From the NCBI RefSeq assembly GCF_032334255.1, contig NZ_JAUHMF010000001.1:1726367-1790366 (forward strand): a DNA stretch of 64,000 nucleotides, in the 5' to 3' direction. A program made the translations under genes and the position numbers. Under the pieces are notes generated by a model, which saw nothing but the letters and a program-made list of their open reading frames with translations, had not been told where the DNA came from and did no database searches. The first letter of the stretch is position 1, and every line of letters starts with the position of its first letter. This document shows, in pieces, positions 32,117-41,285 of the stretch. This DNA is from Thermanaerothrix solaris (GTDB lineage Bacteria > Chloroflexota > Anaerolineae > Anaerolineales > Anaerolineaceae).

Positions 32117-32926
32117 ATGGCGCTTAAAGGCAATCTGCGCGATTTCAGCATCACCCAACTGTTTAACCTGATCCATTTGGCGCGTAAGACCGGGTTATTG
32201 ACCATCCAGGGCGCGAGCGAAACGGCCCAGATCTATTTTCGTGAGGGCAAACTGAGTTATGCCCAGATCGGTCAAACCCCCAACGACCTGGCGACAGTGC
32301 TCTACCGAAGCCGCAAACTGAGTGCCAACCAGGTGCGCGTCTTGCACGAGCGGGCCAAGGGAATGACCGATAAAGAACTGGGTCTGTTGCTCATCAATGC
32401 CGGTTACCTGACCCAAAAAGAGATTCTGGAAAGCCTGCAAGCCCATACCCTCGAGACCGTGCGTCGCCTTTTCACCTGGGTAGAGGGGCAGTTCAACTTT
32501 GAGCCTAATGTTCCCCCGCCGGATGGCAAGATTCCTTTGCGCATTGACCTGCAAAACCTGATTATCGAAGGCACGCGCCAGTTACGCGAGTGGGAGCAAC
32601 TGCAAGAGGAAATTCCCAGTTTGGATATGGCGCTTAAATTCACCGACCGCCCCGGGCGCAACCTGCGTAACCTCAACCTCAGCGTGGAAGAGTGGCGCGT
32701 CATTTCCTACGTCAATCCCAAAAATACCCTGCGCCAGATTGCCCAGGCGACTAAGATGAACGAGTTAGAGATTCGGCGCGTGGTCTATGCCCTACTGCAA
32801 GCCAGCATTGTGGAACTGGTGCGCCCGGCGGGAGCGATCCCAGCAGCGCGCATGCTACCCGCAGCCCAGAAGGACCAACAGCGCTCGCTCATCAACCGTC
32901 TAATTGAACGTATTCGCTCGATTTGA
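32117..32926 (+). CDS. DUF4388-domain protein (PatA-like)
   Basis: A 269-aa cytoplasmic protein. Residues 1-160 are the DUF4388 module (MALKGNLRDFSITQLFNLIH, KTGLLTIQGASETAQIYF, FTWVEGQFNFEP), known from PatA-type response regulators and gliding or polarity proteins. The C-terminal part (about 195-245) is a winged-helix-like repeat (NPKNTLRQIAQATKMNELEI). Start chosen at 32117, six bases after GAGG. The next gene encodes a Ras-like GTPase; this protein may be its partner or regulator. That link rests on position only. Confidence 0.82.
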   Translation: MALKGNLRDFSITQLFNLIHLARKTGLLTIQGASETAQIYFREGKLSYAQIGQTPNDLATVLYRSRKLSANQVRVLHERAKGMTDKELGLLLINAGYLTQKEILESLQAHTLETVRRLFTWVEGQFNFEPNVPPPDGKIPLRIDLQNLIIEGTRQLREWEQLQEEIPSLDMALKFTDRPGRNLRNLNLSVEEWRVISYVNPKNTLRQIAQATKMNELEIRRVVYALLQASIVELVRPAGAIPAARMLPAAQKDQQRSLINRLIERIRSI

Positions 32927-32953
32927 TCCTTGATCCCCGGAGTGCAGGCTGGT

Positions 32954-33493
32954 ATGCAGAACGTCAAAATCGTAGTGACAGGCCCCTTCAATGCCGGAAA
33001 AACCGCGTTCATCCGTTCGATCAGCGAAATTGATGTTGTCTCAACTGAGCGCAAGATCACCTCGGCCAGTGAGCGGATCAAGGATCAGACCACTGTGGCG
33101 ATGGATTTTGGCCGCATCACCGTGGATGATGATCTCGTCCTCTATCTCTTCGGCACACCGGGCCAAAAGCGCTTCGATTTTATGTGGGAGATCCTCTCCG
33201 AGGGCATGCTCGGTTTCGTAGTGATGGTGGACAGTACCCGTCCGGAGACGTTCCGCGAGGCACGCAGTATCCTCGAAACCTTCCGCGCCTATGCCCCAAC
33301 CCCTTATGTGGTCGCCGCCAATAAACAGGATAGCCCCGACGCCTGGGATTTGGAGGATATGCGCGTCGCCCTGCGCCTGGATCGCAAGGTCAAATTGCTC
33401 CCCTGCGTGGCAACGCAAAAAGAAGCCGTCAAGAACGTGTTGCTTGAACTGCTCTACAGTATCCTGGCCGAGATGGAGGAGGGTCGGTCCTGA
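32954..33493 (+). CDS. Small Ras-like GTPase (MglA/Arl-like)
   Basis: A 179-aa GTPase. All G motifs are visible: P-loop GPFNAGKT (residues 10-17), switch I DQTTVAMDFG, G3 as FGTPGQKRFDFMW (TPG in place of DxxG, as in many bacterial GTPases of this group), and NKQD. Bacterial relatives act as polarity or signalling switches, usually with a partner encoded next door. The ATG at 32954 is preferred; in-frame TTG and GTG codons upstream are possible. It follows the DUF4388 gene by 27 bp. Confidence 0.88.
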   Translation: MQNVKIVVTGPFNAGKTAFIRSISEIDVVSTERKITSASERIKDQTTVAMDFGRITVDDDLVLYLFGTPGQKRFDFMWEILSEGMLGFVVMVDSTRPETFREARSILETFRAYAPTPYVVAANKQDSPDAWDLEDMRVALRLDRKVKLLPCVATQKEAVKNVLLELLYSILAEMEEGRS

Positions 33494-33514
33494 GCACAGG
33501 CCGGCAGGTGTGCG

Positions 33515-34351
33515 GTGTCGTCCATTACCACCGATCAGGGCATTCTCCATTATGAAGTCTATGGGCGCGGCAAACCGGTGATTCTGCTCCACGGTTGGCT
33601 CGGCTCGTGGGGCCTGTGGCAGGATACCATGGCCTATCTCGGGCGCTACTATCGCACCTATGCGCTCGATTTTTGGGGCTTTGGTGAATCGGGCAAGAAA
33701 CTGGATACCTACCAGGTGAGCGATTTTGTGGACCTGGTGGATCAATTCATGGATCGCCTGGGGCTGGAACGGGCGCCGTTGGTCGGCCACAGCATGGGTG
33801 GCACGGTCAGCCTGCTGGTGGCAATGCGCTATCCTCAACGGGTGGATCGGGTAGTGGTAATTGGTTCACCGATTGCGGGCTCATCGCTTGCACTGGCGCT
33901 CAAACTGGCCGGCCTGCGTCCGATTGCTTTCCTGCTGTTCAGTTTCTTCAGCCTCTTCCGCTGGGGAATGCGCCTGGCCTCACCGCTGATCTGCCGCGAT
34001 CCGCGCTTCCCGGAGATGATGGATCGCGATCTCTCCCAGACCACGCTGGAATCCTTCCTCACCAGCATTGCCTCACTGCGGCGCACTGATTTGCGCCCGC
34101 ACTTGGATCTGGTGCGTGTGCCGGTGATGGGCATGTACGGCCTGCGTGATAATATTGTGCACCCGCACCAGGGACGGGTCTTGCGCCGTGGGGTGCCGCA
34201 TACCGAATTGGTTGAATACCCCCGCGCCGGACACTTTATCATGCTGGATGAACCGGATGCCTTTATGCGCACCCTGCACGCCTTTCTAGAACGCCCCCCG
34301 CAACCTCAGGAGCCACTGCATGAGCCCCAACGACCGCCTATCACGCTCTGA
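33515..34351 (+). CDS. Alpha/beta hydrolase
   Basis: A 278-aa enzyme with the hydrolase fold. Oxyanion block LLHGWLGSWGLW, nucleophile elbow GHSMGG (Ser93), acid at about 212 (MYGLRDNIVHP) and His at about 239 (AGHFIMLDEP). A hydrophobic cap segment (IAFLLFSFFSLFRWG) may bind lipid-like substrates or the membrane. The start is GTG 33515. The stop overlaps the next gene by 32 bp. Substrate unknown. Confidence 0.85.
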   Translation: MSSITTDQGILHYEVYGRGKPVILLHGWLGSWGLWQDTMAYLGRYYRTYALDFWGFGESGKKLDTYQVSDFVDLVDQFMDRLGLERAPLVGHSMGGTVSLLVAMRYPQRVDRVVVIGSPIAGSSLALALKLAGLRPIAFLLFSFFSLFRWGMRLASPLICRDPRFPEMMDRDLSQTTLESFLTSIASLRRTDLRPHLDLVRVPVMGMYGLRDNIVHPHQGRVLRRGVPHTELVEYPRAGHFIMLDEPDAFMRTLHAFLERPPQPQEPLHEPQRPPITL

Positions 34352-34868
34352 TACCTGGTATGATCTCTTGCAATTGGGGGTGAAAATGATGATCGGCGCA
34401 GAAGGGATGGCGGCGCTCGCTTCTCCCTTGCCGGAAAGTCTGCCCCAGCGCTACGGCTTGCCCACGGCGCAAGGGTTGGCCTGGCGGGCCGGACGGGCGG
34501 CCTGGCCATGGCTCTATCGCCATCATCAAAGCATTATCGGTCTCGACCAGATTGACTTCTGGCTGTTGCCCCTGCGCCGCCGCCTGAGCCAGGGCCTGCA
34601 CACCACAGTGGCATTTCTCCAGTCCTGTCAGGGCTGGGCACTGGCACTGGATGAAACGTCTGCCGAGTGGCACCTTGAAGTGCGGCGGGTGCCACCACCT
34701 CACCCCGACCCGGCGCACGTGTGGTGCTGGTTCCTGGGCGGGCTGGTGCAGGAATTTCTGGCCTGGGCAGGCGGGGCGCGTGTTTACCCCTTGCGTGCGC
34801 TGACCTGCGCCGCCGCATCTGAAGCCAGCCCCTGCCGCATCGTCTTTGGACGCACACCCCTGGATTGA
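34320..34868 (+). CDS. V4R-like hydrocarbon-binding protein
   Basis: A 182-aa protein. The C-terminal half (about 115-182), with WCWFLGGLVQEFLAWAGG and a terminal CAAASEASPCRIVFG, resembles the V4R domain (4-vinyl reductase-type small-molecule binding), including the closing Cys-rich motif with Cys at about 162 and 172. The N-terminal half is helical. Assignment is by motif style and is moderate. It overlaps the hydrolase gene by 32 bp, so translation is coupled. Confidence 0.6.
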   Translation: MSPNDRLSRSDTWYDLLQLGVKMMIGAEGMAALASPLPESLPQRYGLPTAQGLAWRAGRAAWPWLYRHHQSIIGLDQIDFWLLPLRRRLSQGLHTTVAFLQSCQGWALALDETSAEWHLEVRRVPPPHPDPAHVWCWFLGGLVQEFLAWAGGARVYPLRALTCAAASEASPCRIVFGRTPLD

Positions 34869-34895
34869 ACCCATCGCATGACGCGAGGGTTGGGT

Positions 34896-36173
34896 ATGCT
34901 CAAGATCATCCTGCAATCGCCCCGTTATATCGCCCCGTTCAACGAGCGGGCGCGTGATCTGCGCATCCAGAACAAGCCGCTCTGGCTGGCGCAGCGGGAC
35001 GTGCTGGCGCCCTACACCACGCACGAGATCGAACTCCCTCCCGACGCACGCCTCCCCCAGGTGCGCGAGCCGTGTCTGGTCTATCGCGATAATCTCTTCT
35101 TTGACGAACATTACATCGCCGCTTTCCTGGCTGAGGCGCGCAAACGCCCCCACCCCTCACGAGCGGCGTTTTCGATCCATGACCCGGCTTTTCGCGAACA
35201 CTGCCTGCCGCTCTCGGATTCCTATACCCCCGCTGGCGACCTCTACTTGGCCGACTTGTGGTATTACCCCCGCGGCCCGGAGCCGAACGCCGAGCCGCTG
35301 GTGATTGACCTGCAGGCGCGCGAGATCGGCTACTACCATGTGCCGACCTATATGGCCGCCCAGAGCGGCGATCTGGTGTATCAGGTGCCACTGCGCAGTC
35401 TGATCGCCATTGATTCATGGGTGCACATTTTCATCGCCGACTGCGTCTTTGGCCTCTTTGGGCGCGGGGCACGCTTTGAGGAACGCCTCAAACGCGACCT
35501 GGGGTTCAAGCTCTCCATCCTCTGGACGGCGCTCTACGAGGGCAAGCAGGTGCTGGAATGCTCCAAACTGGTCAAGATTGGGCGCAACTGCTCAATTGAT
35601 CCGACCGCCGTCATCCACGGCCCGACCACCATCGGCGATAACGTGACCATCGGTGCCGGGGCGGTGATCGAGAACTGCATTATCGGGGATAACGTCAACA
35701 TTTCGCAAGGCTGTCACCTGATGCTCTCGGTGGTGGGCGATGGGACGTTTCTGCCCTTCCGTGCCTCGTTGTTCATGACCACGGTGATGGATAACTGCCT
35801 GATCGCGCAGAACACCTGCCTGCAAATGTGCGTGATCGGCCGCAATACCTTCATCGGCGCTGGCTCCACGTTCACCGATTTCAACCTGCTGCCCACACCC
35901 ATCCGCGCGCGGGATGCCCACGGCAACCTGGTGCCCTCGAACCGCCCGGTGTTGGGCGGGTGCGTGGGGCACAACTGCCGCATTGGGGCAGGGATGATCG
36001 TTTACCCGGCCCGCACGATTGAATCGGACGTGATCCTGTTTGCCTCAAAAGAGCGGCGGGTGATTGATAAAGACGTGACCTATGAGCAGAGCGACCACCA
36101 CCAACTGCCACTGGCGCACCTGCACCGCCGCCTCTACCCCCGCCCCGGCGAAGCCACGGACGAGGGGTGGTGA
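34896..36173 (+). CDS. Left-handed beta-helix (hexapeptide-repeat) multidomain protein
   Basis: A 425-aa protein. The middle and C-terminal part (about 230-390) consists of hexapeptide repeats (IGRNCSIDPTAVIHGP, IGDNVTIGAGAVIENCIIG, IGRNTFIGAGS), which fold as a left-handed beta helix found in acyl- and nucleotidyl-transferases and carbonic anhydrases. The N-terminal 200 residues are unassigned. GAGGG eight bases upstream supports ATG 34896; an earlier ATG at 34878 lacks a ribosome site. It ends the operon and may modify a lipid or sugar; that is inference. Confidence 0.72.
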   Translation: MLKIILQSPRYIAPFNERARDLRIQNKPLWLAQRDVLAPYTTHEIELPPDARLPQVREPCLVYRDNLFFDEHYIAAFLAEARKRPHPSRAAFSIHDPAFREHCLPLSDSYTPAGDLYLADLWYYPRGPEPNAEPLVIDLQAREIGYYHVPTYMAAQSGDLVYQVPLRSLIAIDSWVHIFIADCVFGLFGRGARFEERLKRDLGFKLSILWTALYEGKQVLECSKLVKIGRNCSIDPTAVIHGPTTIGDNVTIGAGAVIENCIIGDNVNISQGCHLMLSVVGDGTFLPFRASLFMTTVMDNCLIAQNTCLQMCVIGRNTFIGAGSTFTDFNLLPTPIRARDAHGNLVPSNRPVLGGCVGHNCRIGAGMIVYPARTIESDVILFASKERRVIDKDVTYEQSDHHQLPLAHLHRRLYPRPGEATDEGW

Positions 36174-36178
36174 AAACA

Positions 36179-36220
36179 AGTTGGGGCCTGGACGATACCA
36201 GACCCCAACTGATATATGCA
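36179..36220. terminator. Hairpin between convergent genes (likely bidirectional terminator)
   Basis: AGTTGGGG (36179-36186) pairs with CCCCAACT (36213-36220), with an inner CTGG/CCAG helix. It lies between the stop codons at 36173 and 36235. Confidence 0.55.
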
Positions 36221-36234
36221 CCCAATTGACCGGA

Positions 36235-39198
36235 TCAACGACGCACCAAAGGCAGGTAGACCTCGGCGCGGATCGGCAAGATCAGCAAGTCATAGTAAGC
36301 GTCGCAATGAGCGGTGGAGTAATCATCCAGGGGGCTGATCTTAACATAGTATTTGCCGGCAGTCTGGGGAACCCAGTAAATTTCATCCCACCTGTTGGAA
36401 ACTTCCGAAATCTGATTACCATTATTGTCATAAAGTGTGATCACGGTATCTACATCCCAACCTTTATTTACCGTAGCAATGCGATAAACGACGTTACCCA
36501 CATCTTCGGTTGGCACGGTGAACGTGACCCAATCCTCATCACCCTCAATGTGGAAGGTGTGAGTTTGGACGGCGGTATAGACACTGGCATGATCCCGATC
36601 ATTGTCAGACTCATATGCATCGGCAGGTGCTGGTACCGGCCCCTCGCTTGCTAAGTAAAAAAAGTGCCCTTCGGGGGTATAGTATCTGAGTTCACCAGCT
36701 GCACAGCGATGGCTAATTTGGATTGGCGAACAATCCCACCAATATTGACCATTAAAACTAGCGCTATAGTTTCCGTTTGAATCTGCCCAGACCGTTTGAT
36801 ATCTACCATACCCCCTTGATCCTGTATACCGCCATACGCCAACCTCAAGTGGACGATTAGGCACTGCCCGACCATAGATACGATTGTTCGGGCGATCCAG
36901 GTTGATTGTTAATTGAGGAATAGTTATGTCCGCCTTTTGGCCATCATCTGAGGACACCTTAAAAAGATCCCCGGGTGAGGGCGTTTCATCCAAATAGTAC
37001 CCAATCCACGACCTTTCTAATTTTTGTGTCTTTTCCCCAAGAAGGGTACTACCACGCCACCATTCGATAGTAATCGAGCTTCGGGGTGTATAGGTTATCC
37101 ACATTACTGTGCTCCCTATAGGGTGGGTAACCTGCAAAGCATTCCGATTAATCCCTATGAGGTATTCTGTGTTGGGTAAGCGAATCCAGGTGTACGCGGT
37201 ATCTCCGCCTCCGATTTGAGCATCGTAAAACCCAAGGGCAAAGTTGTTAGTAGCGATTTGCATTTCTGAACAGTAATAAAAGGTGTATCCAATATCTCTG
37301 CGATGATCATAAAGTTCGGAGAGCAGGAAGCTTCCAATTGGAGCACTACCAACCAAAGCCTGATCTGTAGTCTTTAGGCTTGCAGTCGGCAATGGATCTG
37401 GAACACTCATCTCCAGACTGATTGTTCCATCGCTAACCTCAATACGGTCACCGGAGATAATGTCATTTATTAGTGAGACATCGAACTCATTGCTCCAATT
37501 AGAGAGATAAACTTCGGAGATGGTCTGCCTTACACTTCCCCCGCTCGTCTTATGGGTTACCGTCAGCGTCCGATCCGCTGTTATCCAGGCCCCAATAACA
37601 CGGTTATTGCTCGGCTCACTAATATCTACGCCGATGACCGGTACGCGTAAAAAGTGATATTGATAATTGCCTTGATCATCAACGATATAAATATCAACTT
37701 CATCTCCCCGCACTATATCCATTGGGGAAGTCAGGGTAAAGCCTCCCTCACTATCACTTGTCGTTGAAGCACAACCCCTACCCCAATCACACGCAGTAAC
37801 AATATCGTAATATGTGCTTTTAATGAAATTGCCTTGTACCTGGTGATTCGGGCTCGTGACCCCACTCACCTGATTATTAACAGGATCAATGACCACGTTA
37901 TTTAGGGGTGCAATGACATAGTGTAAATGGATGTCACCGCTATTGAGGTCTATTTCATCGCCGGGTTGAAAAGGATTTATAAAATTGAGCCAAAAGTCGC
38001 CCGTATCCGGATCACTTACTCCTGGATAGGACTCCAGAGTGTTACTTCCTCGTTTCAGAGTCGCGGTAAAAGTAATACCAGGCTTTATTACCCCCCACAC
38101 ATAATTATATTGCACATATGCCATTAGATTATAGGCGTAAAACCAACGATAGGTGCTGTTACCATTAGCATCACGCACAAAAACTTGCCCGTAAGCCTGT
38201 CCATCAAAATCCACTCCCATGCTAGCCGTGAAGTTGCCACTGACATCGGGAAGCACCGTTTTTTGAATATCAATCCCAGTGCAAGGGTCATTGGGAAAGT
38301 AATACAGATCTATTTCAACCTGCCGCCCCGGATCAGTCTTGCCACCGACTTGGTCGTTCTGCGGGTCTGCCCAGACATAAATGTAAGCTACTACCGTGCT
38401 TGCCGTGCGCCCTCCCGCAGAAACCTCAACCACATCACCGGGTTGTAATGTCCAGGTATAGCTTGACGTTGGGCATTCAACCCAATCGGGTTCAAAGTAA
38501 TACCAACCCCATGAGTCGCTAGTTGTAGAGGTTGTTACCACCACCGTGCTCCCACGTAAAACTCGCAGATTGACCTGCGTATTGGGCGAGGTCTGTCCAT
38601 CAACCCAACTGTAGCCATCCGAGTAGTAGGTAACATTAACAGTGGGGTTGGTAGTTAGAACTTCAAAGCCGCCCTTGTTTTCAAGGGCTTCGCGTCGTTC
38701 CAGGCTATAACCCAAGGATTCAACCTGGTGGGTGAAAGCCGTGGCGGTTAATGCCGCGCAGGTTTGGTTCTGACTATCTTTCGACAACACACTGCCCACG
38801 TCCGGCAGGTTTTGAAGGCGGCGCATTCCATCCTGAGTCAGGCCGTGCACGACAACCCCATAAAGGTCAGGACGAACTTCAAACCCGGTAATTAAACCTT
38901 GCGCCCGCAATTGTTCCAGTTCTTTCCGTAACGGCTTGGTGCGTTGATAGATGAGTTCTAAGAGAACTGTCTGCCTTTGTCCCGGCTTGAAGATGGACAG
39001 GAGCTCTTGTGACTGAGGTGCCTCAAATGGCAACAAAACCAAATAGTCTTCGCCCTCGGGAGACGATTCCTGGGAAGAAGGAGAAGCAGCTGACAGCGGA
39101 GAGAAAAATGCCTTTACAACGCTCAACGGGATCAGACTACTCATCAGTACACCGAGGAGCAACAGACCACAAACGAGCAAGTAAGACCGTGTTTTCAT
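36235..39198 (-). CDS. Repeat-rich secreted protein with PPC domain and YLPLVRR C-terminus
   Basis: A 987-aa exported protein. After a Sec signal (YLLVCGLLLLGVLMSSLI), residues 50-150 resemble a protease propeptide (QTVLLELIYQRTKPLRKELE, GVVVHGLTQDGMRRL), although no catalytic domain follows. At least four beta modules are spaced along the protein, each introduced by a motif of the form D/E-P-x-N-x-(Q/R)-V-x-G (WADPQNDQVGGKTDPG, IDPVNNQVSGVTSPN, ISEPSNNRVIG, LDRPNNRIYGRAVPN). A PPC domain (about 860-975) precedes the C-terminus VYLPLVRR. Codon use is noticeably more AT-rich than neighbours. Likely a surface or secreted binding protein, perhaps acquired by transfer. Confidence 0.8.
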   Translation of the reverse strand: MKTRSYLLVCGLLLLGVLMSSLIPLSVVKAFFSPLSAASPSSQESSPEGEDYLVLLPFEAPQSQELLSIFKPGQRQTVLLELIYQRTKPLRKELEQLRAQGLITGFEVRPDLYGVVVHGLTQDGMRRLQNLPDVGSVLSKDSQNQTCAALTATAFTHQVESLGYSLERREALENKGGFEVLTTNPTVNVTYYSDGYSWVDGQTSPNTQVNLRVLRGSTVVVTTSTTSDSWGWYYFEPDWVECPTSSYTWTLQPGDVVEVSAGGRTASTVVAYIYVWADPQNDQVGGKTDPGRQVEIDLYYFPNDPCTGIDIQKTVLPDVSGNFTASMGVDFDGQAYGQVFVRDANGNSTYRWFYAYNLMAYVQYNYVWGVIKPGITFTATLKRGSNTLESYPGVSDPDTGDFWLNFINPFQPGDEIDLNSGDIHLHYVIAPLNNVVIDPVNNQVSGVTSPNHQVQGNFIKSTYYDIVTACDWGRGCASTTSDSEGGFTLTSPMDIVRGDEVDIYIVDDQGNYQYHFLRVPVIGVDISEPSNNRVIGAWITADRTLTVTHKTSGGSVRQTISEVYLSNWSNEFDVSLINDIISGDRIEVSDGTISLEMSVPDPLPTASLKTTDQALVGSAPIGSFLLSELYDHRRDIGYTFYYCSEMQIATNNFALGFYDAQIGGGDTAYTWIRLPNTEYLIGINRNALQVTHPIGSTVMWITYTPRSSITIEWWRGSTLLGEKTQKLERSWIGYYLDETPSPGDLFKVSSDDGQKADITIPQLTINLDRPNNRIYGRAVPNRPLEVGVWRYTGSRGYGRYQTVWADSNGNYSASFNGQYWWDCSPIQISHRCAAGELRYYTPEGHFFYLASEGPVPAPADAYESDNDRDHASVYTAVQTHTFHIEGDEDWVTFTVPTEDVGNVVYRIATVNKGWDVDTVITLYDNNGNQISEVSNRWDEIYWVPQTAGKYYVKISPLDDYSTAHCDAYYDLLILPIRAEVYLPLVRR

Positions 39199-39476
39199 GA
39201 GTTTTGTATCCCCTTTCTGGCACAAAAATCGCCAATTCTAGAAACGACGCAGACAACCCCCCTTTTGTTTTATTATCAATTCGTCACAAAGAGAAACGGG
39301 ATAATTTCATCTAAAACCCCCGCAAAAGATTGATTTATTGTATACTAGCACAACGTAGAGTTCATTTCAAGTTCCTAATCTTAGGAAACTTAAGTATTTT
39401 CAACCTAAAACGGCCATCCTAACAGCCATTTATTCTGTATCCTCGTAACCTTTTGAAATGGTCTCTCTTGCCTTTC

Positions 39477-40697
39477 TCACGCCCCTGCCGGCAACTCGCT
39501 GGAGACAATGCAGCCGGCGCGGATGGTCCAGATGGCAGCGCGGCGCACAAAAGATGGAGAAAAGAGGTTGAGATCGGTGGTGGTGAGCAGGCTTTGCTCG
39601 CCCTCGGCCAGAAAGTCCAGCAGGTCCTGGCGGCGCTGGGCATCCAGTTCGGCCAGCACCTCATCCAGCAGCAGCACTGGCCATTCCCCGCTCTTCTGGT
39701 GCATCCAGGCCACCTCGGCCAGTTTGAGCGCCATCAGCGCCGTGCGCACCTGCCCGCGCGAGCCGTAATCCCCCAGGTCAATCCCATTGCTGAGGATGCG
39801 AAATTCATCCCGATGCGGCCCGATCAGAGTCATGCCGCGGCTGATCTCATCGCTGCGCAAAGCTTCCAGGCGGCGCAAAAAACCCTGTTGTATCTGGCTC
39901 AGGCTGAAATGTTCCCGCTTGACCGCGGTGTCCAGGCGCAGCGCCATTTGGCCGTTGTCGGGCGCGGCGGGGTCGTAAGCGGGGCGATAGACCAGGTGCA
40001 GCACCTCTTGCCCGTGGGTCAGGCGATCATGAATGCGCGCCGCCAGGGTTTCGATTTCATCCAGCGCCTTGCTGCGCGCCTGGATGATCAACGCCCCGCG
40101 CTCCACCAGCAAGGCGTCCCAGTATTGCAATTGCGCCGGGTCACCCCCGCGCTCGCCCAACTGCTTGAGCAGGGCGTTACGCTGGCCAAGGATCTGGGTA
40201 TATTCGCTGAGCGCCTGGGCGTAGCCGGGCATCACCTGCGCCAGCGCCATATTGAGGTAACGGCGGCGTTCCTCGGGCGCACCTTCGATGATGTTGGTCA
40301 TCTGGGGCAGGAAGAGCACCGCGTTGAAGTGTCCCAGCGCCTCACGCGCGGTACGTTTGACCCCATCCACCAGGATTTCACGGCGCATCCGGTTGCCGTT
40401 GAGCGCAGCGTTTTCCTGGATCAGGCGCACTTCCAGGCGGTGGGTGTGCTCGCCGCGGATGAATTCGGCTACAATGCGCGCCACCGCCAGCGGTTCGCGC
40501 GCGGCCAGGAAGTTGATCAACTGGCGGTCGCTCTCGGTATGAAACGAGGTCAGCGTGGCCAGGTAGTAGATCGCTTCGAGCAGGGTGGTCTTCCCCTGCG
40601 CGTTTTCACCCACGATAAGCAACGTTGGGCGCGGGACGTCCACATCCAAGCGGGCAAAGGCGCGGAAATTGGTCAGTGAGAGGTGCGTCAGGATCAT
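39477..40697 (-). CDS. recF: DNA replication and repair protein RecF
   Basis: A 406-aa ATPase of the SMC/RAD50-like class that loads RecA on gapped DNA. N-terminal LTNFRAFARLDVDVP, Walker A GENAQGKTT (from residue 30), signature region (YGSRGQVRTALMALKLAE) and Walker B LLLDEVLAELD are all present, and the length fits. It is the last gene of a group with def and the CNB/PH membrane protein. It is not next to dnaN or gyrB as in many bacteria. Confidence 0.95.
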   Translation of the reverse strand: MILTHLSLTNFRAFARLDVDVPRPTLLIVGENAQGKTTLLEAIYYLATLTSFHTESDRQLINFLAAREPLAVARIVAEFIRGEHTHRLEVRLIQENAALNGNRMRREILVDGVKRTAREALGHFNAVLFLPQMTNIIEGAPEERRRYLNMALAQVMPGYAQALSEYTQILGQRNALLKQLGERGGDPAQLQYWDALLVERGALIIQARSKALDEIETLAARIHDRLTHGQEVLHLVYRPAYDPAAPDNGQMALRLDTAVKREHFSLSQIQQGFLRRLEALRSDEISRGMTLIGPHRDEFRILSNGIDLGDYGSRGQVRTALMALKLAEVAWMHQKSGEWPVLLLDEVLAELDAQRRQDLLDFLAEGEQSLLTTTDLNLFSPSFVRRAAIWTIRAGCIVSSELPAGA

Positions 40698-40736
40698 CCC
40701 CGCCTCGTTGGGTCGGTGCAGGCTGGCGCGGGCGGC

Positions 40737-41243
40737 TTAATCCACCGCAACAGCTTCTTCGGGGCTGGGCTTCCAAACCCGCACGGCGCGATCGGTAAAG
40801 AGGACACCGTCCAGGTGGTCAATCTCATGCTGAAAGATGCGTGCCACCCACCCTCGTAGTTTGAGTTTGATCGGCTGACCACGGCGGTTCTGGCCCTTGA
40901 CCACAATGCGTTGGTAGCGCTCGACCTCTCCCACCAAATCGGGGATAGAAAGACAGCCTTCCACGCCCATTTCGGTCTCGGCAGAGACCTCAACAATCTC
41001 GGGGTTGACCACGACGTAGAGGCGAGGCGGCTTATCCTCATCCTCGTCCTCGCCGTATTCCACCACAATGACCCGTTGGGAGACGCCAACCTGGGGCGCG
41101 GCCAGCCCCACGCCGGGAGCAGCGCGCATGGTCTCGATCATATCCTCAATCAATTGCTGCAGATCCGTGTCAAACTGGCGCACCTTTTGGGCTTTGCGCC
41201 GCAACACCGGATCGGGAACAGTAACAATGGGGCGAATGGCCAT
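40737..41243 (-). CDS. def: Peptide deformylase
   Basis: A 168-aa metallo-hydrolase that removes the formyl group from new proteins. The three motifs are intact: GVGLAAPQVG (about 44-53), EGCLSIP with the metal-binding Cys, and QHEIDHLDGVLF with both His ligands and the catalytic Glu. recF starts 39 bp downstream. Confidence 0.97.
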   Translation of the reverse strand: MAIRPIVTVPDPVLRRKAQKVRQFDTDLQQLIEDMIETMRAAPGVGLAAPQVGVSQRVIVVEYGEDEDEDKPPRLYVVVNPEIVEVSAETEMGVEGCLSIPDLVGEVERYQRIVVKGQNRRGQPIKLKLRGWVARIFQHEIDHLDGVLFTDRAVRVWKPSPEEAVAVD

Positions 41244-41285
41244 TGGTGTACCTACCTCTAAACATGCTGAAAACGTACTCCTATT

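Noticed and set aside
39453..40679. A 408-codon plus-strand frame over recF
   Set aside because: It is the antisense shadow of a complete recF with intact Walker motifs.
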